In this document: piece after piece, positions 6,139 to 10,192 of the stretch
Layout: each line of letters opens with the position of its first letter
Numbering within the stretch: the stretch's first letter is position 1
NCBI GenBank assembly: GCA_036563875.1
Contig: DATCLO010000167.1
Location: 1-10,192 of the forward strand
DNA from: ZC4RG29 sp036563875
Lineage (GTDB): Bacteria > Bacteroidota > Bacteroidia > Cytophagales > Cyclobacteriaceae
Direction: 5' to 3'
Length of the DNA: 10,192 bases
Notes under the pieces: model-generated
The model's input: only the letters and a program-made list of their open reading frames with translations
The model's database searches: none
What the model was told of the DNA's origin: nothing
Translations under genes and position numbers: made by a program

Positions 6139-6618
6139 ATGGTATCCCCAGCACATATAGATGATCAGAAGCAGTACCTGGTACTCGCTGAAGAAGAGAC
6201 AACGCCAAATCGGACCATTTCCGCCGGAGAATCAGTCGCAACGGGTCTGTCAGAAAACGAATTATTCGGTAACGTGTCGGCCTTTTACTACAATGACCGC
6301 GTGCGGATCACGTTTCACGTCGCTGAAAAATTCAAACCCGATTTCAGCCTGATCCGCGGCTTGATTGAATTCAACCGTCCGCGAAATCTCATGTTTACGT
6401 ACGACCGTCACGCCGCATCGGTAAGCATCGATCTGGAAAAAGATCGGTTGGCTAACCTTGACGGCCTGCTGACCAACGTGTACAGCTGGCTTGTGAAGGA
6501 AAAACTGTTTCGTAAGGTTCTGCGGACAGTGATTGAGTTTGAAAAGCATTACCAACAAGAACGCGATAGGATATACAACATCCTTAACAACACGACTGTC
6601 GCCGTAGTTACAGTCTGA
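6139..6618 (+). CDS. Uncharacterised 159-residue protein
   Basis: I do not recognise a family. There is no signal peptide or membrane helix, so it is probably cytoplasmic. The N-terminal 45 residues are polar and probably flexible. Residues about 46-100 look strand-rich (NVSAFYYNDRVRITFHVAEKF and MFTYDRHAASVSIDL), and residues about 103-150 are helical with a heptad-like, charged stretch (LFRKVLRTVIEFEKHYQQERDRIYNIL). ATG 6139 follows an AT-rich run (TTATATAAT), a usual Bacteroidota entry site; the frame is open upstream only to the TGA at 6088. An antisense frame (6262-6621, minus) has less protein-like composition. The gene lies between the TSUP divergent promoter and a SAM riboswitch, so it may share control with the sulfur-related neighbours. 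That is positional inference only. Confidence 0.7.
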   Translation: MVSPAHIDDQKQYLVLAEEETTPNRTISAGESVATGLSENELFGNVSAFYYNDRVRITFHVAEKFKPDFSLIRGLIEFNRPRNLMFTYDRHAASVSIDLEKDRLANLDGLLTNVYSWLVKEKLFRKVLRTVIEFEKHYQQERDRIYNILNNTTVAVVTV

Positions 6619-6647
6619 CATAGCCTCTTCAAATCAATTATCCACCT

Positions 6648-6774
6648 AATTGATTTTATTAAGAAGAAGGGAGAGTACAGGCTCGTCGAACTTCTAGCAA
6701 CCTGTTTCCACCAACAAGGTGCTTAAACCTGGCTCAACCCGATGAGCGATCGGGTTGGAACAATAAAATTAATT
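6648..6774 (+). ncRNA. SAM-I (S-box) riboswitch aptamer
   Basis: This RNA binds S-adenosylmethionine and lowers downstream expression when SAM is high. P1: 6648-6660 pairs with 6762-6774 over 13 bp with one G·U. P2: AGAAG (around 6664-6668) with CTTCT (6691-6695), then a kink-turn-like break (GTCGAA, 6685-6690) and GAG/CTC capped by AGTACAGG. Pseudoknot: CAGG (6678-6681) with CCTG (6728-6731). P3 is framed by the hallmark GCAACC (6697-6702) and GGTGC (6718-6722), followed by TTAAA. P4: AACCCGAT (6736-6743) with ATCGGGTT (6749-6756). The order of conserved blocks is that of SAM-I. A clear promoter in front (6600-6647) was not found. The switch leads into the leader of the SusC-like gene. The related SAM-IV and SAM-I/IV classes are the alternatives and are less likely given this P3/P4 order. 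Confidence 0.9.
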
Positions 6775-6779
6775 TTAAG

Positions 6780-6863
6780 ATGGAAAAAACCGTTACGCAT
6801 TTCGATCGATTCCTCTGGGCTTTTGCCCGGGGATTCTTTGCTAGCAACACTTTCTGTTTCTAG
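6780..6863 (+). CDS. 27-residue small ORF directly behind the SAM riboswitch
   Basis: ATG 6780 sits 6 nt after the last base of riboswitch helix P1, behind the AT-rich TTAATTTTAAG typical of Bacteroidota ribosome entry. The peptide begins MEKTVTHFDRF and ends SNTFCF, stopping at TAG 6861-6863. P1 formation would bury part of the AT-rich entry region, so SAM binding should reduce its translation. Codons about 10-19 form the hairpin at 6808-6836, so a translating ribosome would unfold it. I see no membrane helix or known family. It may be a regulatory leader ORF, a real small protein, or chance. Confidence 0.4.
   Translation: MEKTVTHFDRFLWAFARGFFASNTFCF
6808..6836 (+). terminator. Hairpin behind the riboswitch, possible attenuator/terminator
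   Basis: CTCTGGGC and GCCCGGGG pair around a TTTT loop (6821-6824), with GATTC-like flanks extending the stem through a bulge. TTTG follows the stem at 6837-6840, a weak U-tract, so intrinsic termination is possible but not strong. It lies 34 nt behind P1, the usual place for an expression platform, and inside the small ORF 6780-6863. Confidence 0.4.
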
Positions 6864-6892
6864 CTGATTCACTACCAGCCCTGAATTGACTT

Positions 6893-6923
6893 TTCCCTGT
6901 CCGCATCACGGATGGGACGGGAA
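6893..6923 (+). promoter_or_regulatory. 13-bp stem-loop in the SusC leader
   Basis: TTCCC/GGGAA, GTCC/GGAC and CATC/GATG stack in order with two single-base bulges (T6898, G6903) on the 5' side and an ACG loop (6908-6910). No T-run follows, so it is not an ordinary terminator. It begins 30 nt after the small ORF stop. The role is unknown; mRNA stability or part of a larger regulatory fold is possible. Confidence 0.5.
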
Positions 6924-6946
6924 TACTATGTCCTTACATGGCTTGT

Positions 6947-7000
6947 GGGCGCGTCTGACCCTTTGAGGTGGGTGGACACTTCAAATGGAATGATGCGCCC
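6947..7000 (+). promoter_or_regulatory. Two-helix stem-loop before the SusC start codon
   Basis: The outer helix pairs GGGCGCGTC (6947-6955) with GATGCGCCC (6992-7000); the inner helix pairs TTTGAGGTG (6962-6970) with CACTTCAAA (6977-6985). Each has 9 bp with a single G·U, and they are joined by an internal loop of 6 nt on each side. G·U in place of G-C at one site in each helix hints at a selected RNA fold rather than a DNA palindrome. It ends 46 nt before ATG 7047. It resembles no RNA class I can name. Confidence 0.55.
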
Positions 7001-7046
7001 CGCAGCCACCAATATCCAATCAACAAGTTCTAACCAATCAGAAATC

Positions 7047-10000
7047 ATGAACCTTCTTTACAGAAGAGCGATACCTCTCTTTGTCCTGATTTCATTTGCG
7101 CTCAACGCCGCATGGGCTCAGGAAGTGCTGAAAGGAAGAGTGATCGACGGAGCAACTGCTGAACCTCTCATCGGGGCTACGGTGCTGGTAAACGGAACCA
7201 ACGAGGGCTCAATGGCCGATGTCAACGGCAACTTCGTATTTGAACTAAAGCAACCGCTCCCAGTTACGATCACGATAAGCTACGCCGGCTATCAAAGTCA
7301 GCAAATCGAGGTCTACGATGCATCGTCTGAACTCGAAATAAGCCTGGAGTCACGACAACTACTTTCCGAAGTCGTGATCACCGCCGTGGGTATTCAAACC
7401 GAACGCCAGGCTATCAACTACTCGGTTCAGACACTGAAAGCTGCCGAACTGCTCGAAACCCGGGAACCAAATATTGTGGCAGCAATCAGCGGAAAGGTCG
7501 CCGGCGTGCAGATTAATAACAGCAGTGGTCAGCCCGGTGGGTCCTCAACCATACGTGTTCGGGGAAGCACTTCCATCCTCGGCGAGAACTCACCCTTGTT
7601 CGTACTCGATGGTATGCCCATTGACAACTCAAACATCGGGTTGGCGATTCAAAACGCAAATCAGATCGTGAACCAGTCGAACCGCGCTGTTGATCTCAAC
7701 GCGAACGATATCGAAAGCATCACCGTACTCAAAGGACCAACTGCGGCCGCACTGTACGGCATCCGCGCGGCAAACGGGGCAGTGATTGTCAACACAAAAA
7801 AGGGATTTGCAAGCGACAAGCCCATCGTTACGTTCACCACTTCGTACAGTGTTGAATCACTCCTGCGCAGGCTACAGCCAACCCAGGAGAAGTACGCGCA
7901 GGGAATCAATGGCCAGTACGTCGAACCTGGTCAAAATGGCTCAGAAGATTCCTGGGGCCCGCTCCTCAGTACGCTTACGTACAGTGACATCCCCAGCAAG
8001 TGGGATGTAAACGGCAAGATCGTGAGCCAGGACGATCCGCTGTCGAATGGGATTCCCGTCAACCGATACAACAACATCGACAAGTTCTTGCAGCGGGGCT
8101 ATACAACCGACAATCACCTGAGCATTGCCGGCGGATCAGATAGGGCCAACTACTATTTCTCTGCAGGCCGATTCTACCAGGAAGGTATTGTTCCCACGAC
8201 GAACTTCTTTAAAAATTCAGTTCGGCTTGGCGCCGGGTATCAAGCGTCAGACAAGCTCCACCTGTCGGCCTCAATAAATTACTTCAACACCGGCTCCGAC
8301 AACCGGATGTTGCCAGGTGGCGCGCCTTCCGGTGTCATTCGCGGCCTTATTAACACGCCGCTAAACTTCGACAACTCCAACGGAAGGGCAAATCCTTCCG
8401 AAGATCCTCTCGCCTACTCATTTGAGGATGGAACGCAACGTGCGTATCCCGGCGGAAATCGCGGATTCGACAACCCTTACTGGTCACTCAACAAAAATCC
8501 GCATTCTGACGACATCAACCGGTTCGTCATCGTTCAGGAAAGTCAATACGGCCTTACCGATTGGCTGACCGCAACCTTGCGTCTCGGTACAGACTTCTCA
8601 AACGAAAGACGCAAAGGCGCTTTCAGTAAAGGGTCTATCGCATTTCCCGCAGGCGTTATCGTAGACTATGGATTTTCCAGGCGAGACATCAATACAGACC
8701 TCTACCTTACCGCGAATCGACAGATCAGTCCCAATCTGAACATAACGGTCGTTGCAGGTCACAACTTCTTCGACTATCACCGATTCCACACCGTGACGCG
8801 TGGGAACAATCTTAGCATTCCTGACTTCTACAATATCAGCAATGCATCCTCAGTGATCGCCGACCAGTCGACGTTCCGCAAGAAACTCGTCGCTGTTTAC
8901 GGGGACGTGCAGCTTAATTACAAGAACTGGTTATTTGTCGAAGTTGCGGGTCGCAACGAGTGGACTTCCACGCTGCCTGTTGGGCGTAACTCGTTCTTCT
9001 ATCCTTCTATTAACGCGGGACTTGTCCTGTCTGAAGCCCTCGACATACCAGTGAACAGTCTGAGCCATCTCAAACTGCGCGGATCATTTGCACAGGTGGG
9101 CAACGACGCTGCTCCCTACTCACTGGACACGTATTACTCCACGACAACCATTGGTGGCGCGGCCCAGGGTCAGGAGTTCACTTTCCCCTATCGCGGGCTC
9201 TCTGGATTCAGTCTGGATAACAGCAAGGTTAATCCCGATCTGAAACCTGAAACCATCACAGCATACGAGGGCGGGGTGGATGCATGGTTCTTTAATGACA
9301 GGATAGGGTTGGAGTTTACCTGGTACAAATCCGAAAGCCGTGATCAAATTCTGCCAATTAGTATTCCCACGTCGACTGGGTTCGATGGCTATATCACGAA
9401 TGCCGGACTCATCACAAACCAGGGCATCGAGGCAGTGGCATCCGCGGCACTTGTGAGGCGCGAAGCACTGCGTTGGGATGCTACTTTGAATTTCTCGAAG
9501 AACAGAAGCGAAGTCGTTGAACTCGCGGAAGGTCTAAGCCAGATCGGGTTGTGGAATACGAATAACGTAACAGCAAGTATCATTGCCGGGCAACCCTTCA
9601 GTGTTTTTTATGGAACGCGACTTCTTAAGGATGAAAATGGCAATGTCGTAATCGACGACCGGGCAACGGTCGGTGGCAATCCCAACGCCAACTACGGCTT
9701 CCCCATGGTAGACCCTGATCAAACGGTGATCGGCGATCCGAATCCGCTTTGGAACCTGGGATTGCGGAACTCAATCACATACAAGAGCTTCACACTGTCG
9801 TTCCTTTTCGACTCCCGTTACAAGTTCGACATCTACAACAGTGCCCATGCGCAAATGGTAACGAACGGAGTATCGAAAATCACCGAAGATCGCTACGATC
9901 CATTTGTGTTTGAGGGTGTGAAGTTCAGCGATGGAGGAATTAATGACATCGAAGTCATCAAAGGTGAACGATGGTATCGATCGACCATTCAGTATCCCGA

Positions 10001-10192
10001 CCTGTATGTTGAAAAAGATCTCTGGTGGATTCGCCTCCGCGACGTAAACCTCACGTGGAACGTTCCGAAAGCGTGGATTCAAAGGTTCTCTCTTGAAGGG
10101 CTTAGCGTCACCCTCACCGGAAGGAATCTTTTCCTTCGAACGAACTACTCTGGACAGGATCCGGATGTAAATCTCCGGGGAGGCTACACCAA
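7047..10192 (+). CDS. SusC/RagA-family TonB-dependent outer-membrane receptor, 3'-truncated
   Basis: Outer-membrane importer that works with TonB-ExbBD and normally with a SusD-like lipoprotein, expected just beyond the window. 1048 codons are present without a stop. A signal peptide (1-24, cleavage at AWA-Q) precedes a CarboxypepD_reg-like domain (about 28-110, GRVIDGATAEPLIGATV). A candidate TonB-box-like SEVVITAVG follows, then the plug (about 118-245) with LFVLDGMPID (184-193) and AAALYGIRAANGAVIV (233-248). The rest is beta-barrel with many aromatic strand ends. GRNLFLRTNYSGQDPDVN close to the edge is the typical motif of SusC C-termini, so only some tens of residues are missing. I read the frame throughout and found it intact. 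Start ATG 7047 is set by the signal peptide. The SAM riboswitch upstream suggests methionine- or sulfur-related cargo rather than a glycan; this is inference. Confidence 0.96.
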   Translation, partial: MNLLYRRAIPLFVLISFALNAAWAQEVLKGRVIDGATAEPLIGATVLVNGTNEGSMADVNGNFVFELKQPLPVTITISYAGYQSQQIEVYDASSELEISLESRQLLSEVVITAVGIQTERQAINYSVQTLKAAELLETREPNIVAAISGKVAGVQINNSSGQPGGSSTIRVRGSTSILGENSPLFVLDGMPIDNSNIGLAIQNANQIVNQSNRAVDLNANDIESITVLKGPTAAALYGIRAANGAVIVNTKKGFASDKPIVTFTTSYSVESLLRRLQPTQEKYAQGINGQYVEPGQNGSEDSWGPLLSTLTYSDIPSKWDVNGKIVSQDDPLSNGIPVNRYNNIDKFLQRGYTTDNHLSIAGGSDRANYYFSAGRFYQEGIVPTTNFFKNSVRLGAGYQASDKLHLSASINYFNTGSDNRMLPGGAPSGVIRGLINTPLNFDNSNGRANPSEDPLAYSFEDGTQRAYPGGNRGFDNPYWSLNKNPHSDDINRFVIVQESQYGLTDWLTATLRLGTDFSNERRKGAFSKGSIAFPAGVIVDYGFSRRDINTDLYLTANRQISPNLNITVVAGHNFFDYHRFHTVTRGNNLSIPDFYNISNASSVIADQSTFRKKLVAVYGDVQLNYKNWLFVEVAGRNEWTSTLPVGRNSFFYPSINAGLVLSEALDIPVNSLSHLKLRGSFAQVGNDAAPYSLDTYYSTTTIGGAAQGQEFTFPYRGLSGFSLDNSKVNPDLKPETITAYEGGVDAWFFNDRIGLEFTWYKSESRDQILPISIPTSTGFDGYITNAGLITNQGIEAVASAALVRREALRWDATLNFSKNRSEVVELAEGLSQIGLWNTNNVTASIIAGQPFSVFYGTRLLKDENGNVVIDDRATVGGNPNANYGFPMVDPDQTVIGDPNPLWNLGLRNSITYKSFTLSFLFDSRYKFDIYNSAHAQMVTNGVSKITEDRYDPFVFEGVKFSDGGINDIEVIKGERWYRSTIQYPDLYVEKDLWWIRLRDVNLTWNVPKAWIQRFSLEGLSVTLTGRNLFLRTNYSGQDPDVNLRGGYT

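Noticed and set aside
6262..6621. 119-codon open frame on the minus strand
   Set aside because: Fully antisense to the 159-residue frame; it lacks domain-like patterning, and the plus-strand frame has better composition and a better start context.
6928..6966. 12-codon ORF (MSLHGLWARLTL) in the SusC leader
   Set aside because: Very short, overlaps the stem-loop at 6947-7000 and has no distinctive start context; chance is sufficient.
7474..10082. Several 60-100 codon frames on both strands
   Set aside because: All are shadows inside the intact SusC-type reading frame, which I followed codon by codon to the window end.

Overview
The window reads as chromosomal DNA of a free-living Bacteroidota bacterium, probably of the Cytophagales/Chitinophagales type. 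The signs are a SusC/RagA TonB-dependent receptor, a TPR-type sensor kinase with a LuxR-type regulator, a DUF6252-like gene relic, AT-rich sequence before start codons instead of clear Shine-Dalgarno sites, and promoter boxes of the TTG / TAnnTTTG type. No CRISPR array, tRNA, rRNA, transposase or phage gene was seen.

Layout. (1) 1-1867: a two-component pair, a 5'-truncated TPR/transmembrane histidine kinase (HisKA_3 type) followed 11 nt later by a NarL/LuxR response regulator. (2) 1868-2726: a small lipoprotein of unknown function with a plausible promoter, then the C-terminal relic of a DUF6252-like gene. (3) 2739-4965: an AraC-family regulator and a secreted SnoaL-ABM two-domain protein, separated and flanked by members of one family of intergenic repeats (CACAKAG-type units, often as inverted pairs). 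(4) 4967-5950: a TSUP (TauE/SafE) anion exporter on the minus strand. A 30-bp imperfect palindrome lies in a divergent promoter region between it and rightward transcription. (5) 5951-6618: a leader with a possible Cys-Cys mini-ORF and a hairpin, then an uncharacterised 159-residue protein. (6) 6619-7046: a structured RNA leader that starts with a convincing SAM-I (S-box) riboswitch, continues with a 27-codon small ORF whose start lies 6 nt behind helix P1, and holds three further stem-loops. (7) 7047-10192: a SusC-like TonB-dependent receptor cut off by the window end.

How it fits together. The right half has a sulfur theme: a TSUP exporter (a family that includes sulfite, sulfoacetate and taurine-related transporters), a divergent operator, a mini-ORF ending in tandem Cys codons, and a SAM riboswitch that probably switches an outer-membrane importer off when methionine/SAM is plentiful. 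The likely cargo is therefore methionine, a methionine-containing peptide or another sulfur source; this is inference. The most novel part is the roughly 400-nt leader of the SusC gene. The riboswitch seems able to hide the ribosome entry region of a small ORF, and translation of that ORF would open a hairpin inside it. This suggests a relay from SAM sensing to a start codon about 270 nt away. The left half is ordinary signalling and accessory gene content with intergenic repeats.
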